From positions 37,788,673 through 37,852,672 of the forward strand of contig OW052250.1 of assembly GCA_932526585.2 (NCBI GenBank): 64,000 bases of DNA. Direction: 5' to 3'. The notes under the pieces are model-generated. The model made no database searches and was not told the origin of the DNA. It saw only the letters and a program-made list of their open reading frames with translations. Every line of letters starts with the position of its first letter. Position 1 is the first letter of the stretch. The stretch comes from Philonthus cognatus. Its lineage: Eukaryota; Arthropoda; Insecta; Coleoptera; Staphylinidae. The translations under genes were made by a program, and so were the position numbers. This document shows positions 11,292 through 20,615 of this stretch, piece by piece.

Positions 11292-11487
11292 GAACAAGTG
11301 ATTAACTTAACCTAATTACAACGTATATATAGGGCTAGCTGATAAGTAAGAGGTGTGGAGGTTACAGTTTTAAATTGAGCAATGGGGAGTTATTAATATC
11401 TGTCTGATCGTTTAGTAATTGATCGCTGAATTTTCTTTTGTTTATTTCCGTGCTTTTTTTTATAATAAAAAACAAAAACAAACAATA

Positions 11488-11937
11488 ATAAATTCAATTT
11501 ACCCCTTAATAAAAAATAACCCCCGAACAAATTATTCATCTTTCACATACACAGGCAAAGAAACTAATATTATCACTAAAAAATTAGAAAAACTAAATAT
11601 TAAAATTGCGTATAAAACAGACAACAAATTAGGAAAATACATAAAAAATAATAAAGATAGAATATCCAGAGCTCGACATAGCGGTGTCTATTTGTTAAGT
11701 TGCGGTGACTGCCCCAAAGTATACGTCGGCCAAATTGGGAGAGCCTTTCAAGAAAGGATGAACGAGCATAAAACCAGCTTCGAGAAAAAGAAAAACAACT
11801 CGACTTATTCCAACCACTTGCTAGATGAAGGCCACAACTTCAACGGAGACTTCCAAATACTACACATCGAGAAGAAAGGAAGAAAATTAAACATCCTGGA
11901 AAGCACCGAAATAAACAAAAGAAAATTCAGCCATTAA
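11488..11937 (+). CDS. GIY-YIG endonuclease domain of Penelope-like element (5' truncated)
   Basis: The open frame runs to the TAA at 11935-11937 without a break. The PLE-type linker (FTYTGKET, KIAYKTDN) is followed by the GIY-YIG core: GVYLLSCGDCPKVYVGQ (GVY...YVG), then GRAFQERMNEH with the conserved Arg, and HLLDEGH. This domain nicks target DNA for retrotransposition. The reverse transcriptase that should precede it is missing, so this is a partial gene of an element and not a host gene. The start shown is where family resemblance begins, not a start codon. Confidence 0.85.
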   Translation: MNSIYPLIKNNPRTNYSSFTYTGKETNIITKKLEKLNIKIAYKTDNKLGKYIKNNKDRISRARHSGVYLLSCGDCPKVYVGQIGRAFQERMNEHKTSFEKKKNNSTYSNHLLDEGHNFNGDFQILHIEKKGRKLNILESTEINKRKFSH

Positions 11938-12064
11938 TTACTAAACGATCAGACAGATATTAATAACTCCCCATTGCTCAATTTAAAACTGTAACCCCCA
12001 CCCCTCTTACTTATCAGCTAGCCCTATATATATGTTGTAATTAGGTTAAGTTAATCACTTGTTC

Positions 12065-12107
12065 TTCACCTGAAGAAGCCACAGTGTGGCGAAACATTTG
12101 TTGTGAA
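12065..12107 (+). ncRNA. Hammerhead-like motif in Penelope-like right arm
   Basis: TTCAC (stem I), CTGAAGA core, extra A, stem II GCCAC-AGT-GTGGC, GAA, stem III AC-ATTT-GT, cleavage base T, GTGAA (stem I). All stems pair in full. It sits about 130 bp after the stop of the endonuclease frame, the place where Penelope-like elements carry hammerheads. The single A between core and stem II is the only oddity; the copy at 63170-63212 shares it. Confidence 0.78.
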
Positions 12108-12161
12108 TACAAAATAAACAATTTTTGAAAGTTATAAACAAAGTGTTTTACTTAAAGTAAT

Positions 12162-12724
12162 GAATATGAACTTTCAACAACTATCAGCCACCTCGATTAC
12201 CCTGTATAATCTTTAAGTTTGTATAATTTCATTTCAATTCTTTCAATTTTTTGTTGGCATGTAAGCAGAACTTGTTTATTTCGTAAGTATCGCTACTAAA
12301 TGTATCCAATTATTTTTATTTTTTGCTGTATAAGTCCACTTTAAAATATTAATTCAACATTTTAGACAATTTTCAGCTTCTGTAATGTTACATGCAGTCT
12401 CTCAAATATCATATTTCCGACGTTAAAACAGTGTTTATTCATTTCTCCATACTTTTTGCAAATTTTATCAACATTCGAAGTTTTGATGATGTTTGAAAGT
12501 TTTTTTTTTTAAATAAGATACATTTTCCACACTTCATTGTTGTTTGTCTACAAATTAATTTTTTTCAACGTTGATTCATTTCAAAATATCTCTGGAAATT
12601 TGATTGAAAATGTAATTATCGATGGTTATTAAAGGTTATTCTTTAAATCAAGAGACACATTTTCTGCACTTCATAAATTTAACGATTTGATTTAACTTTC
12701 GTATAAATTTTAATAATCAATAAA
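12162..12724. other. Intron stretch, nothing recognised
   Basis: AT-rich trio intron sequence between the Penelope-like element and the hammerhead family B array. No gene, repeat arm or conserved motif was recognised. Confidence 0.4.
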
Positions 12725-12880
12725 TGGATTCGATAGCTAACGCCATCTAGTGACATCGTCAATGACACGAATGTACACGTGCATATATAGGTCACTGTTT
12801 CGTCCACTGAGCTCTACTCTCTGTGACCAGAAAACAAATACCAAAATTGAATTTGAGTTCAGTATTCCGGCACCGAATAC

Positions 12881-12921
12881 CCACAGACGCGTTTTGAACT
12901 TCAAGGTCCTCTTTAGTGTGG
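12881..12921 (-). ncRNA. Decayed hammerhead, family B
   Basis: Same layout as 14065-14105, but the core reads CTAAAGA instead of CTGAAGA and stem II/core reads GTTC-AAAAC instead of GTCC-GAAAC. Two invariant G positions are lost, so it should not cleave. It is useful as a mutated reference for the intact copies. Confidence 0.7.
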
Positions 12922-13073
12922 TCCCGACCCAGTGCTGAGGAATACTGAACATTTCTTAGTATATCAAGCCGATATGTGAAAACTATTAAATGGATTCGAT
13001 AGCTAACGCCATCTAATGCTCCATAGTGGCATCGTCAATGACACGAATGCACAAGTGCATATATCGGTCACTG

Positions 13074-13119
13074 GTTCAAAGGGGAGTGTGCAGTTCTGCA
13101 CTGCACTTAGGCCTCATTA
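13074..13119 (-). mobile_element. 46-bp 3'-end LINE insertion with 8-bp target duplication
   Basis: The insert, read on the minus strand, is TAATGAGGCCTAAGTGCAGT followed by the short tail of the 48038-49920 retrotransposon (compare 49874 onward and 46960 onward). GGTCACTG is duplicated exactly on both sides (13066-13073 and 13120-13127), and the family B unit is continuous when the insert is removed. This is an extreme 5' truncation by target-primed reverse transcription. Confidence 0.85.
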
Positions 13120-13141
13120 GGTCACTGTTTCGTCCACAAAT

Positions 13142-13143
<2 letters not shown>

Positions 13144-13210
<67 letters not shown>

Positions 13211-13245
13211 ATATATATATACATAAGTATATATGTATATATATA
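13144..13245. repeat. TA/TG microsatellite
   Basis: About 60 bp of pure alternating TA followed by interrupted TATGTG and TATATG runs. Low-complexity open frames across it are meaningless. Confidence 0.95.
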
Positions 13246-13516
13246 TATACGGAGAGTTTTATGTAACACCGAACATGTTCATCCAATACAATTAGACACC
13301 TCTATTTTAAGTTATGTGAAAATTGAGTTGCCTATATGACCATTAAAAATTGTAGCCAATCAATCGCAATTATTGCCTCAACTTGTACACACAGAGAGTT
13401 TTTCTTTTAAGTATACATTTGACAATTACACCGTATATGTCGTAAATCTTTAGATACTCGTTGTTAAAAAAAATCAATTTGAAACTTGAAATGAGTAGGC
13501 TCCACTCCCAGACTAA

Positions 13517-13637
13517 GCATAAAGTAAAATTTCGAGTTTAGAAAAGCCTGAAAATTTGGTTTGGTCGCGTAGCGCGAAGCGCGGACCGACCAAACCAAAT
13601 TTTCAGGCTTTTCTAAACTCGAAATTTTACTTCATGC
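13517..13637. repeat. Hairpin-family repeat, copy
   Basis: The outer arm starts GCATAAAGTAAAATTTCGAG; the inner stem is CCTGAAAATTTGGTTTGGTCG and the loop CGTAGCGCGAAGCGCGGAC. First hairpin of a pair; the spacer to the next hairpin begins GGCACCGGTACAAAACACTGA. Confidence 0.93.
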
Positions 13638-13722
13638 GGCACCGGTACAAAACACTGACATATTACGAAGTTTAAAACGCACCGATAAACTTTACATTGC
13701 ATCAGTGTTTTGTACCGGTGGC

Positions 13723-13844
13723 GCATGAAGTAAAATTTCGAGTTTAGAAAAGCCAGAAAATTTTGTTTGGCCGCTCCGCGCTTCGCGCTACGCAACCAAA
13801 CCAAATTTTCAGGCTTTTTCTCAACTCAAAATTTTACTTCATGC
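13723..13844. repeat. Hairpin-family repeat, copy
   Basis: Second hairpin of the pair, preceded by TCAGTGTTTTGTACCGGTG, the inverse of the spacer start after the first hairpin (including the unusual CCGG). It is followed by TTAGCCTGGGAGTGGAAAAC. A few mismatches occur in the arms. Confidence 0.92.
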
Positions 13845-13995
13845 TTAGCCTGGGAGTGGAAAACACTCGTTTTAAGCTTTACATTAAATTCTTTTAATAA
13901 ACCTAGCGTCGGCAAATGTACAAAGTATGCTTCTGTATACTTAAAAAAAAAAATCTCGTTATGAAATGTTCGGTGTTACATAAAACTCTTTGTAT

Positions 13996-14165
13996 ATTAA
14001 TAGTATTCACATATCGGCTTGATATAGTAAGAAATGTTCAGTATTCCTTAGCACTGGGTCGGGACCACACTGAAGAGGACCTTGAAGTCCGAAACGCGTC
14101 TGTGGGTATCCGGTGCCGGAATATTGAACTCAAAATCAATTTTAATAATCACGCCAAATTTTAAG
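13996..14165 (+). repeat. Hammerhead family B fragment
   Basis: Inverted relative to the 12725 copy: it starts ATTCACATATCGGCTTGATA, passes through the ribozyme and ends in GAACTCAAAATCAATTTT. Only the ribozyme-proximal part of the 266-bp unit is present. Confidence 0.85.
14065..14105 (+). ncRNA. Hammerhead ribozyme, type I minimal, family B (best copy)
   Basis: Stem I CCACA, core CTGAAGA (position 7 is free in the consensus), stem II GGAC-CTTGAA-GTCC, core GAA, stem III AC-GC-GT, cleavage base C, stem I TGTGG. All conserved core bases are present and all stems pair. Beyond stem I, GGGA and GTATCC could form the internal loop and outer helix needed for tertiary contacts. It is antisense to trio. 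Confidence 0.9.
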
Positions 14166-14705
14166 ATTTTTATCTTAGTATTTGAAAATGAATTTTGATT
14201 ATTTCACAATGTTTATAATTTTTACAAATAAAGACATTTTGACAAAAAGAAATTGTGATATGTTAATGATTTCGATAAAAATATAAAACAAATTCTTGTA
14301 AACTTTGTGTAATCAATAAAAGTGTTAAAATTGTTTAGTCATTTTGCACGAATTTTATTAATTTCATCAACTTTGACACAATGACACAAATTTCTGTCTA
14401 TTTTTGTCTTGGTTTATATCAATAAAAATTAATAAAATTGCGTAATATTTTGAAAATTCGTAAAGAATTGTGCAAATTACAGAAATTACTAAAATTCTTC
14501 GAAAATTACCAAACAATAAGGTCATCATAAATTTTGCTAAAACTATACTGACTAACAATATTGACTGCCGTATGCCTACAAATCAGAATGTGCTATACAT
14601 CACTATTTTCGACAATTTTGTTACCGGAAGCAGTTAAATTTGTATTTATCAATATTAACTAAAATTGTATCTTATTGGAAATAAAATTGCAAGGACTCAT
14701 TTGAC
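14166..14705. other. Intron stretch, nothing recognised
   Basis: Low-complexity AT-rich trio intron. No gene or repeat was recognised. Confidence 0.4.
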
Positions 14706-15166
14706 TAAAATATAATATTAAAAGTGCGATTCTTTTCGGAATCTACAACAAGTTAGTCTTACAAAGACTATATTAAACACTTATTAAAACAACTACTTCC
14801 CGAGCTAATACCCCGACGGACATTGAATTATACAACAAGTGTTTGCTGTTACATACAATAGCCTACTGTAAATGTAACAATTTGGGTTAAACTATTCAGG
14901 CCATCTATAGACGCGTTTCGAGATTTATCTCTCATCAGTATATCTTTGCCGTTCCCTCTAAACAACTTGACACCTTAAACTGATAGCCACGTTATCGTGC
15001 AGTTCAAACATAAGTATAAATGAAATTGCCAAGAATCGCACTTTTAATGTTTGAAGTATTCTGCAACCAAGAATTGCCATTTTCATTTATACTCATGTTT
15101 GAACTGCACGGTAACGTGGCTGCTAGTCTAAGGTATCAAACTGTTTAGAGCAAACGGCAAAGCTAG
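14706..15166. repeat. Retrozyme-like hammerhead family A, second locus
   Basis: About one unit of family A runs forward from AAAAGTGCGATTCTTTTCGG to ATAAATGAAATTGCCA (near 15032). It then flips to the reverse complement (AAGAATCGCACTTTTAATGTTTG) and runs to GGCAAAGCTAGAATA. The forward unit contains a near-complete minus-strand hammerhead. The same forward-then-inverted layout as at 4841-5615 is notable, with a different break point. Confidence 0.85.
14905..14943 (-). ncRNA. Hammerhead ribozyme, family A, sense strand of a trio intron
   Basis: Minus strand: ATATA, CTGATGA, GAGAT-AA-ATCTC, GAA, AC-GC-GT, C, TATAG. The core is intact; stem I pairs in four of five positions (one A-G mismatch). 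It lies in the intron between trio exons 9 and 10, on the transcribed strand, about 1.1 kb after the exon 9 donor. Confidence 0.85.
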
Positions 15167-16064
15167 AATACACAATTTAAATGAGAATGACCCATAAACA
15201 AAAAATTATTACAACCAACCAAACCCTAAACTACAACTAATAAAACATTAAGCTGCAAATAAATATTGGTAAAATAGTCAAAACAATAATAAAATAAGCA
15301 CACACGAAACGATTAAAAACGCTTAGAAAAATGTCAATTTTAACGATATTTTTAATTTTAAATTATGAATTTTTCAATTTTTTATTGAGTAGATCAGTTA
15401 TGACAATTTTTTCAATTTTAGCAATATTTAAAAAAATCTAATTTTATTAAGTGTATCAATTTGGACGATTTTTGTGATTTCTAGTTTATTTCAGGAAATG
15501 TTGTCAGTTATAACAAAACAAAACCTTCGGTTTTCTATAACTATCATTTCACATTAGACAATTCGCATTATTATTGTCTGGTTTAGCAACATTCATATAA
15601 AAAGACTTATTCCTTACTTCACTTTTTATTTGTACTTTACGTTAACTCAAAAACATACAGTTATCAACATTTTTATTATGAATTATATAAACTTAGACAA
15701 ACTTTACAGTTTTCACCAACTTAGACACGTTTTAACGAACTCTGCAAGTTTGGTAAACATTTATATTTTCAAATTTTTTTATTTCTATACATTTTTTGAT
15801 TTGGGTTATCATCAATTTCGATATATCTCAAGATTTCTGTAGAAGTTGTTATTTTTCACGAAACTAAATTTTGCAAATGTCGACGGTTTGTGTTGATCTG
15901 TTCAATTTTGACGATTTTGTTGATTTTATCCTATTTTGTCATATTATCGAAAATCTACGCCAATGACTAATCAGTGGACTTTTTGCTAAACTAGTTTTTT
16001 TGATATCACAGTATAACAATTCATTTTCATTTTAATATCAAAATTATATAAAAAAAAAACTTAC
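15167..16064. other. Intron stretch, nothing recognised
   Basis: AT-rich trio intron just downstream of exon 9. No repeat arm or coding potential was recognised beyond random short frames. Confidence 0.4.
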
Positions 16065-17191
16065 AGTTCTAAGACGATAGTATCAATCCCAGGAACTGGC
16101 GCATTATCAAACAAAGCCATGGCGTGTATAATATTCACATGCTGCATCCCAGCAAGCAAAGTATACTCAGCTTGAGTAACTTTGTGCGGCTGTTTTCGCC
16201 TAAAAACTTGCTTCAGAGCGACCTCCAATCCCGTCCCTCGATCCTGCGCCTTCCTCACAATACTAAACCTCCCTCTATCGATTTCCTCCAACTCCAGATA
16301 CCTCCGTTTGAACTGTTCCTGCTGCCAACGCAAATTATCAGCCACTGGTAAAGTCACAGTGACACTAGGCAAAGAAACTTGCTTGTTCTGAGCAGAAACC
16401 ACGCGAAAACTATATGTATCTCCAGGCGTTAAATTCTCAACCGTGTAGGTTAAAGTATTCAAAGGTTGCTTATTATTTGGTGATATCCATTCGCCGGTCC
16501 CCAACTTACAATACTCAACGTAGTATTGGTGGTTTGAATTCGTTTCATTTTCCCATTCTAGAACGACGCTTGAACAAGAAATCGCGTGTATTTTCGGTTC
16601 TTGCAATAGCGGAAGCGAATCGGACACACTCAGATTAGCAAAACACTGAGCTGATCCGATTTCATTCGAAGCTATACACAAATACGTCCCGGAATCTGAG
16701 GTTCTAATATTATTTATCACCAACATAGCAACTCCATCCTCTCCTTGACTCAAACAAAACCTTCCCGCGTTCCTCATCACACACGGATCGGGTTCTGTCT
16801 TCCGCCATGTTATTTGCACATTTTTTCCGCAAGGGTTTACTTTACATTTGAAGATCACTCGTGTGCCCGATTGCGCGGTGCAATCTTTGATTTTATCTCG
16901 GAATTCCGGGCAGGAGACTTCGTTGATGTTTTCTTGGATGTTGGTGCCGTCGATTGAGCGTCTGCCTGAGGAGAAGTTGGGTTTTCTGAAGCGGAACGAC
17001 CAGGCTTTTCGGTTGCCGTTGGAGAGGACGTGGGATGGTAGCCAGATTTCTTCTAAATGGGAGTTTGTGCGGACTAGGTAACCTTGGTTGGAGTCGAAGC
17101 GGATTATGGTCACGGCTTCGCCTAAAGTGCAGTCTGGCCATTCTGTTATTATTCTTGCTTGAGTTCCCGGCGCCATTATGTGATTGTCGTA
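16065..17191 (-). CDS. trio: trio exon 9: SH3-like, Ig, FN3 and kinase N-lobe
   Basis: This is the largest exon (375 codons plus two bases). The acceptor ATTTTATAG precedes YDNHIMAPG; the donor is CT|GTAAGT. An SH3-like segment (about residues 683-730, counting from the ATG at 60630) ends in EEIWLPSHVL. An I-set Ig domain (about 763-860) has Cys near 786, Trp near 799 and the DSGTYLC cysteine near 842. FN3 follows (about 867-953; VVLEWENE, PGDTYSFRV). The kinase starts about 968 with DRGRFSIVRKA as glycine loop and VALKQV carrying the ATP-binding Lys (about 997). The domain order is that of kalirin-12. No frame damage. Confidence 0.94.
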
Positions 17192-17937
17192 CTATAAAAT
17201 GTTGAATTTAATATAAATCTTTGGTAATAATTTATTGTTAACCCTTAAAAGTTAAAATAAAGTAAGATAATTATTAACATTTCAGTGAATGTCTAGAGAA
17301 AAAACTTTTAAGAGTTAAATGATGTAATTTACATTATAAAAATAAAGCAATTAAATATTTCAGCATGGATATGTTCAAAAGTTTACTGAATCGCTTGTTA
17401 TACATTTTAAAAATTAAATGACAGAAATGCATGAGAAAGTTTAATTTGAGATGACGAATTTTTAAAGACAGGATGGATTGTGAATAGAATCAGAATACCT
17501 ATACCACATGATAAACAATTTCAAAAACAAATTAACAAACCCAGCCGGTTTTAATTTGGTTTTGGCTTTGTACTACAAAGGATTGTCAGAAAATTATTGA
17601 AAAACTTTATCTAGTTGGATTTGTTTATTATTTCTGAGTAGATAAGTTAAAAAAACAAAATATTGTATTGGTAATCAGTAACCCTTACGGAGCTTAATAT
17701 TTCAAATATTTGACAAGATTTTATTTTATATAGGGTGATTCAGAAAAAAACTAGCGTACACACAGTAAAAAAAAATAAGGAATTCGTTTAACATTGAAAC
17801 CTGCATAAATCTATCTCTCTGCTACTCACGTATTTCCCACCCTTGATAATCGTTAATTTCTGAAAGAAAGAAAAACTAAAAAAAATTAAATTTAAATTTA
17901 TGAAACAAACGCGACTATTCGCAGAATTACATGTATA
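17192..17937. other. Intron stretch with one short repeat end
   Basis: Part of the intron between trio exons 8 and 9. Near 17731 is TATAGGGTGATTCAG, resembling the termini of the element at 35990-37975. Nothing else was recognised. Confidence 0.4.
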
Positions 17938-18257
17938 GTAGAATTCGGGAGAGATGTCCTATGACTCATTGATGTGGAATGTGTGGTTCTCATTTTTTAG
18001 AGAGTATGTCGACAGTTGTATCTGCAACGATTTTTCCTAGTTGTTTCAAATTTTGACGTTACATGACAATGTCATACTGTTTAGATCGCGAGTATATTAG
18101 TGTTCTTTCTTTTAAAAAAGCTTTAAATCATAATTTCTTGTGATTTTTTTCTGTTGAGTATACATATCCCAATTAAGTGTAGATTTTTAAATATTTGTTG
18201 TTTTCTTAAAAGAGGTCGATTTGAAGTTTAAACGAGTGTTTTTCAGTCCCAGGTTAA

Positions 18258-18378
18258 GCATGAAGTAAAATTTCGTTTTTAGAAAAGCCTGAAAATTTGG
18301 TTTAGTCGCGTAGCGGGAAGCGCGGAGCGGCCAAACCAAATTTTCAGGCTTTTCTAAACTCGAAATTTTACTTCATGC
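18258..18378. repeat. Hairpin-family repeat, copy
   Basis: Arms as in copy 1, with a CGTTTTTAG change in the left arm; loop CGTAGCGGGAAGCGCGGAG. First hairpin of its composite element. Confidence 0.93.
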
Positions 18379-18460
18379 GCCACGCGTATAAGGCGCCGAC
18401 TTCAAGCGAAGTTTACTCGTTCACAATATTTCAGTGCTTTCAGTGTTTAATACGAGTGGC

Positions 18461-18581
18461 GCATGAAGTAACATTTCGAGTTTAGAAAAGCCTGAAAATT
18501 TGGTTTGGCCGCTCCGCGCTTCGCGCTACGCGACCAAACCAAATTTTCAGGCTCTTCTAAACTCGAAATTTTACTTCATGC
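18461..18581. repeat. Hairpin-family repeat, copy
   Basis: Second hairpin of the composite element, with the loop in the orientation opposite to the first (GCTCCGCGCTTCGCGCTACG). Preceded by TTTAATACGAGTGGC and followed by TTAGCCTGGGAGTGG. Confidence 0.93.
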
Positions 18582-19240
18582 TTAGCCTGGGAGTGGAAAA
18601 TACTCGTTTTAAGCTTCAAATTAAACTCTTTAAAAAAAAGCGTATGCATATGTATACCTAAAAAAACTTCCCTGTATGTACACTTAAAAGAAAAATTCCG
18701 TGTATTAACAGATTATTTCGATGACTATTTGCCAAATCTACTGAATGCGCATTCGATTCAACTAACGTTTTCATTTGAGCTTACACAAAATCAATATAAA
18801 TGCATTATTTATTTCTGTAAATACCTGAACTTAGAAGATGTGGAAATTGGAATTATACCACTTAAACTTGTATTTAAAACGATTGTGCATATTAATTAAA
18901 ATCAAACCAAATTTTCAGGCTTTTCTAAACTCGAAATTTTACTTCATGCTTAGCCTGGGAGTGGAAAACACTCGTTTCAAGCTTTAAATTGAACTCTTTA
19001 AAAAAAAGCGTATGCATATGTATACCTAATAGAAAATTTGCTTGTATTAACAGATTAATCCGATGACTATTTGCCAAATCTACTGAATGCGCATTTGATT
19101 CAACTAACATTTTCGTTTGAGCTAACACAAAATCAACATAATTAATTATTTCTGTAAATACCTGAACTATTTAGTAGATGTGGAAATTGGAATTATACCA
19201 CTTAAACTCACATTTAAAACGATTGTGCACATTAATTGAA
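18545..19240. repeat. Tandem duplication of a foldback right end, about 360 bp per unit
   Basis: The segment from TTTTCAGGCTCTTCTAAACT to ACGATTGTGCATATTAATT is repeated immediately (about 18905-19240). The second unit starts at a lone right hairpin arm at 18907-18949. The units differ by scattered substitutions and a few indels (for example the loss of a CTGTATGTACACTTAAAAG stretch), so the duplication is not recent. Confidence 0.85.
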
Positions 19241-20615
19241 ATAATTTGTGGCGGGGTTTTTGCAGATTCAGTTTAACGAAGCCATTGTCAAAATGTGACG
19301 TTTAACCTTAACATGTTAAAGCTGCATACCGGAACATACGTTTTCTATCTAATCTGTTCTATCTAAAAACCATAGCAGGCATATTATAAAATTTTCTGTC
19401 TCTTTTTACACACGTAATCTGATGACATTAAACTATTTACGTATTACATGTATTGGTGCAGAAAGCACTACAAATCAAGGGAACCATGGGACACTTCACG
19501 TGAATCGTATCTTGTTTTTATATTTAGGAAAAATGAAAGTTGATGTCACTTCCAGCTAAACCGGAAGTGCCATTTGGCACTAGCGATTTTCCGGTCAAGG
19601 TCTAAAGCGTACCTGCAAAATTTAAGCTAGATCGTTTTTTCCCCTCGTAAGTTATCGTGTTCATAAGGACACACACATACCGGGTGTTTGATTAAGCGTG
19701 GCCACCGGTTGTATCTCAGAAACTATGCAGCGTAGGATGTTAGGGTAAAAAATGTCATAATAAAAGTGGGGAAGAGAAAATGCTGGAAATAATTTATAAG
19801 TTCCATACTCTACCGCCAGAGGGCGTAACATTTATTGCCAAATACAAAAACAGGTTTTCTTTAAAATAAATATTAATTAAGCTAGATTGAAATTCAATTT
19901 GACTCAATTTTAACTATTCTCTTGTTTCTTTATATCTTATATTTAAAGTAGGGGCGAGCTTAAAAGCTTGGTTCTTAAACTGCATGTAACTTTAGTTAGG
20001 ATTGACCAAAATTATTGAAATTAGTCTCGATTGATAGAGAATCGGAAGCACTTTAAAACACATTTTACTCTCGTTAAATTTAGTTCTTATAGTAAGTACC
20101 AGAGGGCGTTTTTGGAACCACATCCATATCTACTAGTTTTTCTAAAAAAAATCAAATTGTAAGGTACAGATCTCTTACGCTGGTTTATTATAGGATGAAA
20201 TAGTGAGAATAATGGTGAAAACTTCATCCTGATATCTTTATTCTAACCGAAGATATTAAAAAAGTTTGGTAGATTTGCCCATTTCCAACCGCTCACCATA
20301 TAAAAATAAATTTTAAAATCCAAAGGCCTACTTTTGGTCTCTTTTGTTTTATGTTCAAGACGTCAAAAACGTGAATTGAACGAATAATAGAGATCATATT
20401 TCCCAGTTTGTTTCTTTTTAAGCGAATATGTTATTAAATCGAAGATTACTTAAAATCTCAAAATATAGTAGGCTATGAGATGACAAAATAATAACATTGG
20501 TTTATAGTTACAATACATCTGTCAAAACTACAACAATTTGTCTTGTGCAAGGTTTTAACTTTAAAAATAAAATGTCGTATACTAATGAAGAAGCATAGAA
20601 TATGTTAAAAATATA

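Larger units (their letters stand above)
11195..12161 (+). mobile_element. Penelope-like element fragment with inverted pseudo-LTRs
   Basis: The arms 11195-11455 and 11902-12161 are near-perfect reverse complements (about 260 bp). They include the end of the endonuclease frame, the untranslated tail and a hammerhead motif in each. Between them is the linker and GIY-YIG part of a Penelope-like retroelement; the reverse transcriptase is absent, as expected for 5' truncation. Inverted or partial terminal repeats are common in Penelope-like elements. The outer edges are ATTACTTTAAGTAAAACAC and its complement. Confidence 0.88.
12725..13140 (-). repeat. Retrozyme-like hammerhead family B: one full 266-bp unit plus part of a second
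   Basis: TGGATTCGATAGCTAACGCC occurs at 12725 and again at 12991, a period of 266 bp. Unit one is complete and carries a decayed minus-strand hammerhead at 12881-12921. Unit two stops at CGTCCACAAAT where a TA microsatellite begins, and it is interrupted by a 46-bp LINE insertion (13074-13119). The family recurs at 13996-14165, 42751-43014 and 57236-57545. Confidence 0.85.
13251..13993. mobile_element. MITE with AGTTTTATGTAACACCGAAC termini enclosing a composite foldback
   Basis: AGTTTTATGTAACACCGAAC near 13255 is matched by its reverse complement near 13967-13990. Between the termini lies a complete composite foldback element: flank, hairpin copy, an inverted CACTGA...TCAGTG spacer, a second hairpin copy, flank. 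The order suggests that the composite element inserted into a smaller MITE, or that these termini are its own outermost ends. Confidence 0.7.
17938..18600. mobile_element. Composite foldback element with two hairpins
   Basis: The order is: unique left segment (GGGAGAGATGTCCTATGACT), flank with GTATACATATCCCAATTA, hairpin, inverted spacer, hairpin, right flank. The same element from the GGGAGAGATGTCC start is found at 47417-48037, where its right end is cut by a LINE. The two copies define the left boundary of a longer subfamily. Confidence 0.8.

Noticed and set aside
13026..13226. Open frame ending in alternating Tyr/Ile residues
   Set aside because: Translation of a TA microsatellite and a family B repeat; no coding evidence.
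16124..17081. Several plus-strand open frames of 70-80 codons
   Set aside because: They are antisense shadows of trio exon 9, whose minus-strand frame carries SH3, Ig, FN3 and kinase signatures.
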